From Gammaproteobacteria bacterium (GTDB taxonomy: Bacteria; Pseudomonadota; Gammaproteobacteria; Thiohalomonadales; Thiohalomonadaceae): 41,077 nt of DNA. This document shows positions 33,478 to 41,077 of the stretch, piece after piece. The notes below the pieces were generated by a model that ran no database searches, was not told the DNA's origin, and saw only the letters and a list, made by a program, of their open reading frames with translations. The stretch is from assembly GCA_026196275.1 (NCBI GenBank), contig JAPHTQ010000058.1:1-41077 (forward strand). Reading direction: 5' to 3'. The translations under genes were made by a program, and so were the position numbers. Within the stretch, counting starts at the first letter, position 1. Every line of letters starts with the position of its first letter.

Positions 33478-33975
33478 GTGAACAAACCTGTCATCTCCCT
33501 GATCGCTGCGATGGCCGATGATCGTGCCATCGGCATCGATAACCGACTGCCGTGGAAGCTGCCGGCGGATATGCAGTGGTTCCGCCGCCACACCCTGGGC
33601 AAGCCCATCGTTATGGGGCGCAAGACCTTCGAGTCCTTCGGGGGCAAACCCCTGCCGCAGCGGACCAATATCGTCATCACCCGGGATCAGAACTACCGTG
33701 CCGAAGGGGCGGTGGTGGTGCACACCATCGAGGAGGCGATCGCCGCCGTCGGCGGGGTGGATGAGGTGATGATCATTGGCGGCGAGTCGTTCTACCGGCA
33801 GATGCTGCCGCGGGCGGATCGCTTCTATCTCACCCTGGTGCATGGCAGGTTCGAGGCCGACGCCTGGTTCCCCGAGTTCGACTGGAACGAATGGCAGGAG
33901 GTGGCGCGCGAGGAGCACCCGGCGGACGAGAAGAACGCATATGCCTGCAGCTTTATCGTGCTGGAAAGGAAGTGA
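33478..33975 (+). CDS. folA: Dihydrofolate reductase
   Basis: A 165-residue NADPH-dependent reductase that restores tetrahydrofolate after thymidylate synthesis. Family stretches: ISLIAAMADDRAIGIDNRLPWKLPADMQWFRR, including the active-site region before the acidic Asp, KPIVMGRKTFESFG, and VDEVMIIGGESFYRQ for NADPH. GTG at 33478 is preferred: GGAG lies 5 nt upstream and the DHFR fold begins right after. An ATG at 33439, overlapping the thyA stop, would add 13 non-conserved residues. The stop codon lies inside the first bases of a palindromic repeat. Confidence 0.93.
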   Translation: MNKPVISLIAAMADDRAIGIDNRLPWKLPADMQWFRRHTLGKPIVMGRKTFESFGGKPLPQRTNIVITRDQNYRAEGAVVVHTIEEAIAAVGGVDEVMIIGGESFYRQMLPRADRFYLTLVHGRFEADAWFPEFDWNEWQEVAREEHPADEKNAYACSFIVLERK

Positions 33976-34264
33976 TTCACCGCAAAGGCGCAAAGAGCGC
34001 GAAGGAAAAACGGATAATTTGTCAGGCAGCACACTGCTCGCCTGAACAATCCCCGGTCGTAGGCCGGACATAGCGTAGCGATCTCCTGCGGAACTGACGC
34101 AATTTTGTAAAACGCCACGGAATCCACAGAAAACAGAGACACCATTTCCGTATCATTCCGTGGCTGATTTGCCGATACCCGATACCGCTGCGCCACATCG
34201 GGTCGCCTACAATGTCCAGCCAGCGTTATTTTCCTTTGTGAACTTTGCGCCTTTGCGGTGAATC
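33974..34264. repeat. Intergenic palindromic repeat, copy 7 (folA-rsxE, convergent), with long inverted ends
   Basis: The clearest member. GATTCACCGCAAAGGCGCAA plus AG at 33974 is matched without error by CTTTGCGCCTTTGCGGTGAATC at 34243-34264. The match continues with a few differences to about 40 bp (GAAGGAAAAACG against CGTTATTTTCCTTT). About 210 nt between the arms encode nothing I can recognise. The shape recalls a miniature inverted-repeat element, but no target duplication is seen. Confidence 0.8.
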
Positions 34265-34272
34265 CGCTTTTC

Positions 34273-34965
34273 CTACGCCTCGGCTTTGGCAGGCCCGGCG
34301 GCAGGCGCGGGCTGCCTGGCGCGTCTGGTGGCGCGCTGGTCGATGAGGTTTTTCACCGCGATCAGCAGCCCCAGGCCGATGAAGGCGCCGGGTGGCAGCA
34401 CCGCCAGCAGGAAGCCCTTGTAGTTTTCGAAGACGGTGGTGGTGAGGCCACGGGCGACTTCGCCGAACATCATATGGGCCTGGGCGAACAGTGTGCCGAA
34501 GCCGATGATCTCGCGCATCGCCCCGAGCAGGACCAGGATAATGAGAAAGCCAAGGCCCATGGTGAGCCCGTCGAGGAACGATTTGCTGACACTGTTTTTT
34601 GAGGCGAAGGCCTCGGCGCGGCCGAGGATCGAGCAGTTGGTGACGATCAGCGGGATGAAGATCCCCAGCACCTTGTAGAGGTCGTGGAAGAAGGCATTCA
34701 TCGCCAGCTCCACCGCGGTGACGAAGGAGGCGATCACCAGCACAAACACCGGGATGCGTACCTCGGGGCGTACCAGGTGGCGGATCAGCGAGACGGTGAC
34801 GTTGGAGCAGATCAGCACCAGGGTGGTGGCCAGTCCCAGCCCCAGGCCATTGACCGCGGTGGAGGTGACTGCCAGCAGCGGGCACAGGCCCAGGATCTGC
34901 ACCAGAGCGACGTTGTTGTTCCAGAAACCGTCTTTGGCGATTTTGCCGTAACTTGCCTCGGCCAT
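34273..34965 (-). CDS. rsxE: Electron transport complex subunit RsxE (RnfE)
   Basis: A 230-residue integral membrane subunit with six hydrophobic helices, homologous to RsxA and NqrD. The half-membrane cysteines that hold the [2Fe-2S] cluster between RsxA and RsxE are in [12 protein letters not shown] and [19 protein letters not shown]. The Rsx/Rnf complex links reduced ferredoxin and NAD(H) to ion movement; in E. coli it also keeps SoxR reduced. The ATG overlaps the rsxG stop (TAATG). The Ala/Pro-rich C-terminus ([12 protein letters not shown]) is an extension without clear role. It is the last gene of rsxABCDGE; no nth follows. Confidence 0.95.
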   Translation of the reverse strand: MAEASYGKIAKDGFWNNNVALVQILGLCPLLAVTSTAVNGLGLGLATTLVLICSNVTVSLIRHLVRPEVRIPVFVLVIASFVTAVELAMNAFFHDLYKVLGIFIPLIVTNCSILGRAEAFASKNSVSKSFLDGLTMGLGFLIILVLLGAMREIIGFGTLFAQAHMMFGEVARGLTTTVFENYKGFLLAVLPPGAFIGLGLLIAVKNLIDQRATRRARQPAPAAGPAKAEA

Positions 34966-35603
34966 TACTTTTCCTCCTCAGCAGAGGCCGTTCCACTGGC
35001 GTAGAGTTCTTCCCGATGGTTCTGATAGTAGCGCAGGGTGTTGTAGACCGCCTGCACCACGGCGCGTGGAGTAATGGTGGCGCCGGTGAACTGATCGAAG
35101 ACCCCACCGTCTTTTTTTACCTTCCACTGCGGCTCGGCCGGGTCGACAAGGGAGCGGCCGCTGAAGCCGAGGATCCAGTCGGAGCGTTCCGCCTCGATGG
35201 CATCGCCAAGCCCCGGGGTCTCTTTGTGGCCGATGACCCGTACACCACTGAGGGTGCCGTCGTAGCGGATCCCCACCAGCAGCTTGATGCCGCCACCGTA
35301 GCCGTCGGGGGCGATGCTGGCAATCACCGCGGCCACCGGCTGGCCGCTCTGGCGGGCCCGGTAGACCGTGACCGGTTTGTCGGTACCGAGCAGCGGGTCG
35401 CGGACCTTGATGGTATCGGCGTAGAGATCGTTGTCGTGTAACGCCGGTGGTACTACCTGGTGCAGGTTGTCCAGCAGGGCCTGACGTTCATTTTCGGCGA
35501 TACGTTCGGCGGTACCTTTCTGGGTCAGGGCGACCAGCGCGGTTCCTGTTACCGCGAACAGTCCGAGGATCAGGGCGCCGATGAGCATGTTTTTCAACGG
35601 CAT
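34965..35603 (-). CDS. rsxG: Electron transport complex subunit RsxG (RnfG)
   Basis: A 212-residue subunit with one N-terminal helix (about 5-27) and a periplasmic FMN-binding domain. The covalent flavin site is Thr176 in [12 protein letters not shown], the S/TGAT motif that ApbE flavinylates. [11 protein letters not shown] and GFSGRSL are other family marks. No apbE is in the window. The start codon is shared with the rsxD stop region (1-nt overlap), so translation is coupled. Confidence 0.95.
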   Translation of the reverse strand: MPLKNMLIGALILGLFAVTGTALVALTQKGTAERIAENERQALLDNLHQVVPPALHDNDLYADTIKVRDPLLGTDKPVTVYRARQSGQPVAAVIASIAPDGYGGGIKLLVGIRYDGTLSGVRVIGHKETPGLGDAIEAERSDWILGFSGRSLVDPAEPQWKVKKDGGVFDQFTGATITPRAVVQAVYNTLRYYQNHREELYASGTASAEEEK

Positions 35604-36640
35604 CAGTGACCCCCTGTGTGTCCGAAGACCCGTGGCCGGGTGTAGTAGTCGATGGTGGGGGCAGCCATGTTCATCAGCAGAATGGAGAAGGCGACACCGT
35701 CAGGGTAGCCGCCCCAGGCACGGATGATAAAGGTGAACAGACCGACGCCGATGCCAAAGATAATGCGGCCACGGGTGCTGGTGGCGCCACTGACTGGATC
35801 GGTGGCGATAAAGAAAGCACCGAGCAGGGCGCCGCCGCTGGCGATGTGGAACAGCGGTCCGGAGTAGTGTTCCGGATCGATGAGGTGGAACAGGCCGGAG
35901 GTGACAAACAGGGTGCCGAGCATTGCCACCGGCACATGCCATGTGATGAGGCGACGAAACAGCATCCACAGTCCGCCGAGCAGCACCATGGCGTTGACGA
36001 TCTCCCAGCCGCGTCCGCCCAGGATGCCGAGCACCGGGTCGCGCAGGATCTCGCCCATGGTGTGTTCCAGTCCGAGCCGGGTTTTCACCGTATCCAGCGG
36101 GGTGGCCATGGTCAGGCTGTCGATGCCGCCTTGCAGTGGCAACTGACCACCGAAGACGTAGGCGGCGGTAGCGGAGAGGTCCAGTGTGTGTTCGCGCACA
36201 TCCAGCGGGGCCAGCCAGCTGGTCATCTCCAGCGGAAAGGAGATAAGCAGTACTACATAACCGACCATCGCCGGGTTAAAGGGGTTGAAGCCGAGACCGC
36301 CGTAGAGCTGTTTGGCAAAGATGATGGCAAAGGCTGTGCCGACCACGATCAGCCACCAGGGAGCCAGCGGCGGCAGGGCGATGGCCAGCAACAGGGCAGT
36401 GAGCAGCGCGCTACCGTCACCCAGTGTGGCGGCAACCTCGCGACCACGCATCCTCAGTACCGCCGCTTCACTCAGCAGGGCGGTGGCGATGGCCAGTAGT
36501 ACATTGAAGATCACCCCCCAACCGAACAGCCAGGTGTAGGCGGCGAGGGCCGGCAACAGTGCCAGGCTGACCTCCAGCATGACCGCGTTTACCGCTGCCG
36601 GGCCGTGTATGTGGGGAGAGCTGGCCTTGAGCATACTCAT
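35603..36640 (-). CDS. rsxD: Electron transport complex subunit RsxD (RnfD)
   Basis: A 345-residue polytopic subunit homologous to NqrB. Family segments: LTALLLAIALPPLAPWW, FAKQLYGGLGFNPFNPAMVGYVVLL and GAFFIATDPVSGATSTRGR. The covalent FMN threonine of RnfD/NqrB is probably Thr180 in DSLTMATPLD, where the usual S-G-A-T core reads T-M-A-T. The ATG overlaps the rsxC stop (ATGA). Confidence 0.95.
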   Translation of the reverse strand: MSMLKASSPHIHGPAAVNAVMLEVSLALLPALAAYTWLFGWGVIFNVLLAIATALLSEAAVLRMRGREVAATLGDGSALLTALLLAIALPPLAPWWLIVVGTAFAIIFAKQLYGGLGFNPFNPAMVGYVVLLISFPLEMTSWLAPLDVREHTLDLSATAAYVFGGQLPLQGGIDSLTMATPLDTVKTRLGLEHTMGEILRDPVLGILGGRGWEIVNAMVLLGGLWMLFRRLITWHVPVAMLGTLFVTSGLFHLIDPEHYSGPLFHIASGGALLGAFFIATDPVSGATSTRGRIIFGIGVGLFTFIIRAWGGYPDGVAFSILLMNMAAPTIDYYTRPRVFGHTGGH

Positions 36641-38286
36641 TTGTTCTCCTCACTCGCCTGTTCGGCGGGGTTGTCTGTTTTGGCCGCGCGACGTGTCTCA
36701 GCCTCTTCGATCTGTCGCTTCTGGGCCTCGCTCAGGTTCTCGGTATTCTTCGGCTGAACCTCGGCCGCCTCACGCTTGGCCTTGGCCCGTTCCATCGCCG
36801 CCTGAATGACAGCCTTTTTCTCATCGGCAGCAGCATCCTTTTTCACCGCCTTGGCCTTGGTCTTGTGACGTGCCGCTTTCTCCTCTTTCTCCCGCTCGAT
36901 GCGGAACTGGCGAAATTCGTGGCGTTCGCGGGCCTTGTCGGCGGCCTTTCTCTCCCGTTCCTGGGCCCAGATCTCGGTCTTGGCGAAGCGGTAGTACTGC
37001 ACCAGCGGCAGGTTGGAGGGGCAGACATAGGTACAACAGCCACATTCGATGCAGTCGAACAGGTTGTAATCCTGGGCCTTGTCGAAATCCTTGGCGCGGG
37101 CGTGCCAGTAGAGCTGTTGCGGTAACAGCAGCGCCGGGCAGACCCGGGCGCATTCGCCGCAGCGGATACAGGGGTTAACCGGGCCGCGTGAGGGGATATC
37201 TTCCTCAGTGGCCAGCAGCAGACAGTTGGTGGTCTTGGTGGTGGGCAGCGCCTCACTGTCGAGGGTAAAGCCCATCATCGGTCCGCCCATGATCAGGGTG
37301 TAGGGCTTGCTGTTATCGCCACCGGCCGCCTGCAACAGATCCCGGATCGGGGTGCCGATGCGCACCTTGAGATTCTGCGGCCGGGCGGCGCCATGGCCGG
37401 TAACGGTGACGATACGGCTGATCAGCGGCTCACCCCGCTCCACCGCGCGGTAAACGCTGGCGGCAGTGGCAACGTTATGGCAGACAATGCCGATATCGAT
37501 GGGCAGCCCCTGGGAGGGAACCTCCTTGCCGGTGAGCACCTTGATCAGCTGTTTCTCACCGCCGGTGGGATAGCGGGTGGGTATTTCGACAACCTGTATC
37601 TCTTTCTCATCCAGGTGTTGCAACGCCTTCTGCACCGCCGCGATGGCCTCGGGCTTGTTGTCCTCGATACCGATCAGACACTGCCTGGCATGCAGGGCAT
37701 GGCGCATGATGCGGGCGCCGAGGAGCACCTGGTCGGCGTGTTCGCGCATCAGCATGTCATCGCAGCTGATATAGGGTTCGCACTCGGCACCATTGAGGAT
37801 CAGGGTATCGATCTCGGTACGGGCACCGGGGTTGAGTTTGATAAACGAGGGAAAGCCGGCACCGCCGAGGCCAACGATCCCGGCATCGCGAATAATGTTG
37901 CGCAGTTCGCTGGGGTCCAGACTGGCGTAATCGGAATGTCCATTGTGTTCGATCCAGCGATCCTCGCCATCGGTTTCGATCACAATAGAGGGGGCGGCCA
38001 GCCCCGAGGGGTGGGGGACCGGCCGTTCCTCGATAGCGATCACGGTGCCCGAGCTGCTGGCGTGCACCGGGGCGCTGACATACCCCTCGGGAGTGGCCAG
38101 TATCTGCCCCTTCAGTACCCTGTCGCCAACGGCGACCAGCGGCTTGGCCGGTGCCCCGATATGCTGTTGCAGCGGGATAATCAGCGTTGGCGGCACCGCT
38201 GCAGTGGCGAGATCCCTGTCGGTGGAGAGGCCCTTGTTGCCGGGCAGATGCAGGCCTCCGGGGAAGGGGTGCAGCTGATGGCTCAT
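36637..38286 (-). CDS. rsxC: Electron transport complex subunit RsxC (RnfC)
   Basis: A 549-residue peripheral subunit that binds FMN and [20 protein letters not shown] is the flavin/NADH glycine motif, and [15 protein letters not shown] follows. Two [4Fe-4S] sites are [12 protein letters not shown] and [12 protein letters not shown]. The region after about residue 440 is a charged Lys/Ala/Glu-rich helix tail; it is shorter than the repeat tail of E. coli RsxC (740 residues). ATG at 38286, overlapping the rsxB stop, gives [18 protein letters not shown]; a longer open frame upstream overlaps rsxB and is not conserved. Confidence 0.96.
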   Translation of the reverse strand: MSHQLHPFPGGLHLPGNKGLSTDRDLATAAVPPTLIIPLQQHIGAPAKPLVAVGDRVLKGQILATPEGYVSAPVHASSSGTVIAIEERPVPHPSGLAAPSIVIETDGEDRWIEHNGHSDYASLDPSELRNIIRDAGIVGLGGAGFPSFIKLNPGARTEIDTLILNGAECEPYISCDDMLMREHADQVLLGARIMRHALHARQCLIGIEDNKPEAIAAVQKALQHLDEKEIQVVEIPTRYPTGGEKQLIKVLTGKEVPSQGLPIDIGIVCHNVATAASVYRAVERGEPLISRIVTVTGHGAARPQNLKVRIGTPIRDLLQAAGGDNSKPYTLIMGGPMMGFTLDSEALPTTKTTNCLLLATEEDIPSRGPVNPCIRCGECARVCPALLLPQQLYWHARAKDFDKAQDYNLFDCIECGCCTYVCPSNLPLVQYYRFAKTEIWAQERERKAADKARERHEFRQFRIEREKEEKAARHKTKAKAVKKDAAADEKKAVIQAAMERAKAKREAAEVQPKNTENLSEAQKRQIEEAETRRAAKTDNPAEQASEENK

Positions 38287-38834
38287 GGTTTCTTCTCCTG
38301 CTCCACTGCGGGATAGGGCCACTTCCAGCTGTTCAGATCCTCCTTGACCGTCTGCATGTGGATGCAGTCCACCGGACAGGGCTCGACACACAGCTCGCAG
38401 CCGGTGCACTCGCTTTCGATAACGGTATGCATCTGTTTGGCTGCACCGAGGATGGCATCTACCGGGCAGGCCTGGATGCAGAGGGTGCAGCCTATACAGA
38501 GCTGCTCGTCAATAACGGCCACCTCCCGGAGCTTCTCCTCACCGACCTCCTCATCCAGCGGTTTGGCATCGACACCGAGCAGATCCGAGAGGGCGAGGAT
38601 CACCGTCTCGCCACCGGGCGGACAGCGGTTGATATCCGCCTCGCCGCTGGCGATGGCCTCGGCGTAGGGACGGCAGCCGGCAAAGCCGCACTGGCCGCAC
38701 TGAGTCTGCGGCAGGATGGCATCGACTTTGTCGACGATAGGATCGCTCTCCACCTTAAAACGGACCGAGGCGAAGCCCAATAGCAGGCCGAAGACGACGG
38801 CCAGTGCCGTCAGTGCGAGGATTGCCTCCAGCAT
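38283..38834 (-). CDS. rsxB: Electron transport complex subunit RsxB (RnfB)
   Basis: A 183-residue iron-sulfur subunit. An N-terminal membrane helix (1-25) is followed by the four-cysteine Fe-S domain ([18 protein letters not shown] with RCPPGG). Two ferredoxin-type [4Fe-4S] motifs come next, [16 protein letters not shown] and [16 protein letters not shown]. It takes electrons from ferredoxin and passes them into the membrane part. It starts at the rsxA stop with a 1-nt overlap and ends overlapping rsxC. Confidence 0.96.
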   Translation of the reverse strand: MLEAILALTALAVVFGLLLGFASVRFKVESDPIVDKVDAILPQTQCGQCGFAGCRPYAEAIASGEADINRCPPGGETVILALSDLLGVDAKPLDEEVGEEKLREVAVIDEQLCIGCTLCIQACPVDAILGAAKQMHTVIESECTGCELCVEPCPVDCIHMQTVKEDLNSWKWPYPAVEQEKKP

Positions 38835-39415
38835 CAGCCCTTCACCAGTCCCGAAAAGCCCATGAAGGCCATCGACATCAGCCCGGCGGTGATCAGGGCG
38901 ATGGCAGGGCCGCGAAAGACCGCCGGTACGTCGGCCACCGTGATCCGCTCACGCATCGCGGCGAACAGCACCAGCACCAGCGAGAAACCGGCGGCGGCGC
39001 CAAAGCCGTAGACCGCCGACTCGAGGAAGCCGTGCTGTGCCTGGGTGTTGAGCAGTGCCACACCGAGGACCGCACAGTTGGTGGTGATTAGCGGCAGGAA
39101 GATGCCGAGCACCTGGTAGAGCAGCGGCGAGGTCTTGTGTACCACCATCTCGGTGAACTGCACCACCACCGCGATCACCAGAATAAATGCGATGGTGCGC
39201 AGGTACTCCAGCCCCAATGGGGCAAGCATGTACTCGTTGACCAGATAGGAGCAGACCGAGGAGAGCGTCAGCACGAAGGTGGTGGCCAGCCCCATGCCGG
39301 TGGCGGTCTCCAGCTTGCGTGATACACCCATAAACGGACACAGGCCAAGAAACTTCACCAGAACGAAGTTGTTGACCAGCACGGTGCTGACAAGGATGAG
39401 GGCGTATTCGGTCAT
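38834..39415 (-). CDS. rsxA: Electron transport complex subunit RsxA (RnfA)
   Basis: A 193-residue membrane subunit with six helices, the first gene of rsxABCDGE and homologous to RsxE. Cluster cysteines are in [12 protein letters not shown] and [15 protein letters not shown]. Length equals E. coli RsxA (193) when ATG 39415 is used ([20 protein letters not shown]); an upstream start at 39436 is less likely. The operon promoter should lie in the 294 nt toward metG, where I see no strong -35/-10 pair. Confidence 0.95.
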   Translation of the reverse strand: MTEYALILVSTVLVNNFVLVKFLGLCPFMGVSRKLETATGMGLATTFVLTLSSVCSYLVNEYMLAPLGLEYLRTIAFILVIAVVVQFTEMVVHKTSPLLYQVLGIFLPLITTNCAVLGVALLNTQAQHGFLESAVYGFGAAAGFSLVLVLFAAMRERITVADVPAVFRGPAIALITAGLMSMAFMGFSGLVKG

Positions 39416-39590
39416 CGGTAACCAGTTAAGTCGCAATGAATGCTAAGTCTACCGTCCATCAGCAAAACTACAAGATGATGAACTTTGTGGGCTTTGCCGG
39501 CGGGGCGATATTCTACATAAAAACCATATTACTAGCACGGGCTAATGGCGGGGGATCAGGGGGTTTGTAACCGCTCATCCTCCTCAAAAA

Positions 39591-39681
39591 AACTTACCGC
39601 AGAGGCCCCTCTACGCCTTCACCTACACGGATGTAGGTGAGGAGCGTGAGCACAGGATGTGGTGAGCTTTGCGGTGGGATC
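39591..39681. repeat. Intergenic palindromic repeat, copy 6 (metG 3' side)
   Basis: AACTTACCGCAGAGG, then a hairpin CACCTACACGGATGTAGGTG, then GAGGAGCGTGAGCACAGG and GGTGAGCTTTGCGGTGG. It matches the hairpin arm of copies 3 and 5 with paired changes in the stem. It lies 28 nt beyond the metG stop. The other 175 nt of the metG/rsxA gap hold no gene. Confidence 0.7.
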
Positions 39682-39709
39682 ACTTCTTCGGTTGGGGCGA
39701 GCAGTTGAT

Positions 39710-41077
39710 CTATTTCACCCGCATCCCCGGTTCGGCCCCCTCGTCGGGGTGGAGCACGAAGAGATCCTTGCCGCCGGGTCCGGCGGCCAGCACCATCCCC
39801 TCGGAGATGCCGAAGCGCATCTTGCGCGGGGCGAGGTTGGCGACCATCACGGTGAGTTTGCCTTCGAGATCTTCCGGTGCGTAGGCGGACTTGATGCCGG
39901 CGAAGACGTTGCGCGTCTCGCCGTCGAGATCGAGGGTCAGTTGCAGCAGCTTGTCGGCCCCTTCCACGTGCTCGGCCTTGACGATACGGGCGATGCGCAG
40001 GTCGAGTTTGGCAAAATCCTCGAAGGTGATGGTTTCGCTGATCGGATCATTGGCGAGGGGACCGCTGGGCTCGACCTTGGCAGGCTGTTGAGCAGCGGCG
40101 AGATCCTGTTTGGCGTCCTCCAGCATGGCGTCGACCTGCTCCCTCTCCACCCGGGTCATCAGCGGTTTGAACGCCTCGATGGTATGGCCCAGCAGCGGGA
40201 CGGTGTAGTTGTTCCAGCTCAACGGCTTGATGCGCAGGAAGGTCTCGGCCCCGGCGGCCAGCACCGGCAGTACCGGCTTGAGGTAGGCGACCAGCACCTT
40301 GAACAGGTTGAGGCCGACGGTGCAGACATCCTGTACCTCCTGCTCCTTGCCCTCCTCCTTGGCCAGCACCCACGGTTTTTTCTCATCGATGTACTGGTTG
40401 GCCCGGTCGGCCAGGTGCATGATATGGCGCATCGCCTGGCCAAACTGGCGGGTTTCGTAGAGCTGGGCGATCTCCTCGCCGGCATTGATGAATTCGCTAT
40501 GCAGCACCGGTTCGGCCAGTTCGGTGGCCAGTCTGCCGTCGAAACGTTTGTGGATGAAGCCGGCGCAGCGGCTGGCGATATTGACCACCTTGCCCACCAG
40601 GTCTGAATTGACCCGCTGCTGGAAGTCCTCCAGGCTGAGATCGATATCGTCGATGCCGGCGTTCAACTTGGCGGCAAAATAGTAGCGCAGATACTCCGGA
40701 TTGAGGTGGTCCAGGTAGGTACGCGCCATGATGAAGGTACCACGCGACTTGGACATCTTCTGGCCGTTGACGGTGAGAAAGCCGTGGCACCAGACTGCGT
40801 TGGGGGTGCGGAAACCGCTGCCGGTGAGCGTTGCCGGCCAGAACAGGGTGTGGAAATAGGCGATATCCTTGCCGATGAAGTGGTAGAGTTCGGCCTTGCT
40901 CTCCTTGCTCCAGTAGTCGTCGAACTCCAGCCCTTCGGTCTTGGCGCACAGGTTTTTGAAACTGGCCATGTAGCCGATGGGTGCATCAAGCCAGACATAG
41001 AAGAATTTGCCCGGTGCGTCGGGGATCTCGAAGCCGAAGTAGGGGGCATCGCGAGAGATGTCCCAGTCCTTTAGCCC
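39710..41077 (-). CDS. metG: Methionyl-tRNA synthetase, 3' part (runs off the right edge)
   Basis: 455 residues are visible; the N-terminal HIGH part is outside the window. The piece begins in the catalytic domain ([17 protein letters not shown]) and includes the KMSKS loop ([11 protein letters not shown]). It continues through the helical anticodon-binding domain ([20 protein letters not shown]). The C-terminus from about [13 protein letters not shown] is the OB-fold tRNA-binding domain of dimeric bacterial MetRS. The frame is open to the edge without a start codon needed. It reads toward rsxA on the same strand. Confidence 0.97.
   Translation of the reverse strand, partial: GLKDWDISRDAPYFGFEIPDAPGKFFYVWLDAPIGYMASFKNLCAKTEGLEFDDYWSKESKAELYHFIGKDIAYFHTLFWPATLTGSGFRTPNAVWCHGFLTVNGQKMSKSRGTFIMARTYLDHLNPEYLRYYFAAKLNAGIDDIDLSLEDFQQRVNSDLVGKVVNIASRCAGFIHKRFDGRLATELAEPVLHSEFINAGEEIAQLYETRQFGQAMRHIMHLADRANQYIDEKKPWVLAKEEGKEQEVQDVCTVGLNLFKVLVAYLKPVLPVLAAGAETFLRIKPLSWNNYTVPLLGHTIEAFKPLMTRVEREQVDAMLEDAKQDLAAAQQPAKVEPSGPLANDPISETITFEDFAKLDLRIARIVKAEHVEGADKLLQLTLDLDGETRNVFAGIKSAYAPEDLEGKLTVMVANLAPRKMRFGISEGMVLAAGPGGKDLFVLHPDEGAEPGMRVK

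Overview
The window reads as a stretch of chromosome from a free-living gammaproteobacterium with fairly high GC. Evidence is the E. coli/Pseudomonas-like gene order (gcvR-bcp beside dapA-bamC-purC; parE/parC; epmB/efp/epmA; fimX near psd; rsxABCDGE beside metG) and gamma-type proteins such as BamC, EpmA/EpmB, FimX and RsxA-G. A RhdA-type sulfurtransferase, NnrS and a full Rnf/Rsx complex would suit an environmental sulfur- or nitrogen-oxide-handling lineage, perhaps Chromatiales-like. That placement is inference; the species cannot be read from the sequence.

Layout. (1) 95-4877: bcp and gcvR leftward, then dapA-bamC-MBL hydrolase-purC rightward, ending in a strong terminator. (2) 5034-10123: topoisomerase IV genes parE and parC with the short chelatase gene cbiX between them. 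(3) 10250-17053, leftward: a helical/PilZ-like protein, a FimX-type degenerate GGDEF-EAL protein, a class III adenylate cyclase and a TPR protein, a compact second-messenger cluster. (4) 17128-19717: EF-P and its two lysylation enzymes. (5) 19953-21501: SCO1 and psd leftward. (6) 21629-23119: a LexA-like S24 peptidase without an HTH, a decayed membrane-protein gene and a 43-residue cysteine-motif protein. (7) 23212-27362: nnrS, a VIT-family transporter, rhdA and two Slp lipoproteins. (8) 27604-30741: YdcH-like protein, an RlmI-like methyltransferase, lgt and a glutathione S-transferase. (9) 30742-32451: an IscB element with its omega (HEARO) RNA. (10) 32564-33975: thyA-folA. (11) 34273-39415: rsxABCDGE leftward. 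(12) 39710 to the right edge: 3' part of metG.

The most notable locus is the IscB element. It carries an intact RNA-guided nuclease (PLMP, split RuvC, HNH) and a structured omega RNA directly upstream, with no tnpA. Its ends can be proposed from similar hairpins, and removing it joins an AAGGAG ribosome site to the ATGA start of the glutathione S-transferase gene at 5-nt spacing. The element therefore seems to have inserted between the ribosome site and start codon of that gene, taking its guide from the gene's own leader and leaving ATGA as the expected target-adjacent motif.

A second theme is a dispersed family of intergenic palindromic repeats (arms like ACCGCAAAGGCGCAAAG and the inverse). 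Copies lie just after gene ends at seven places, three of them between convergent genes; two copies share an almost identical block of about 80 bp in opposite orientation.
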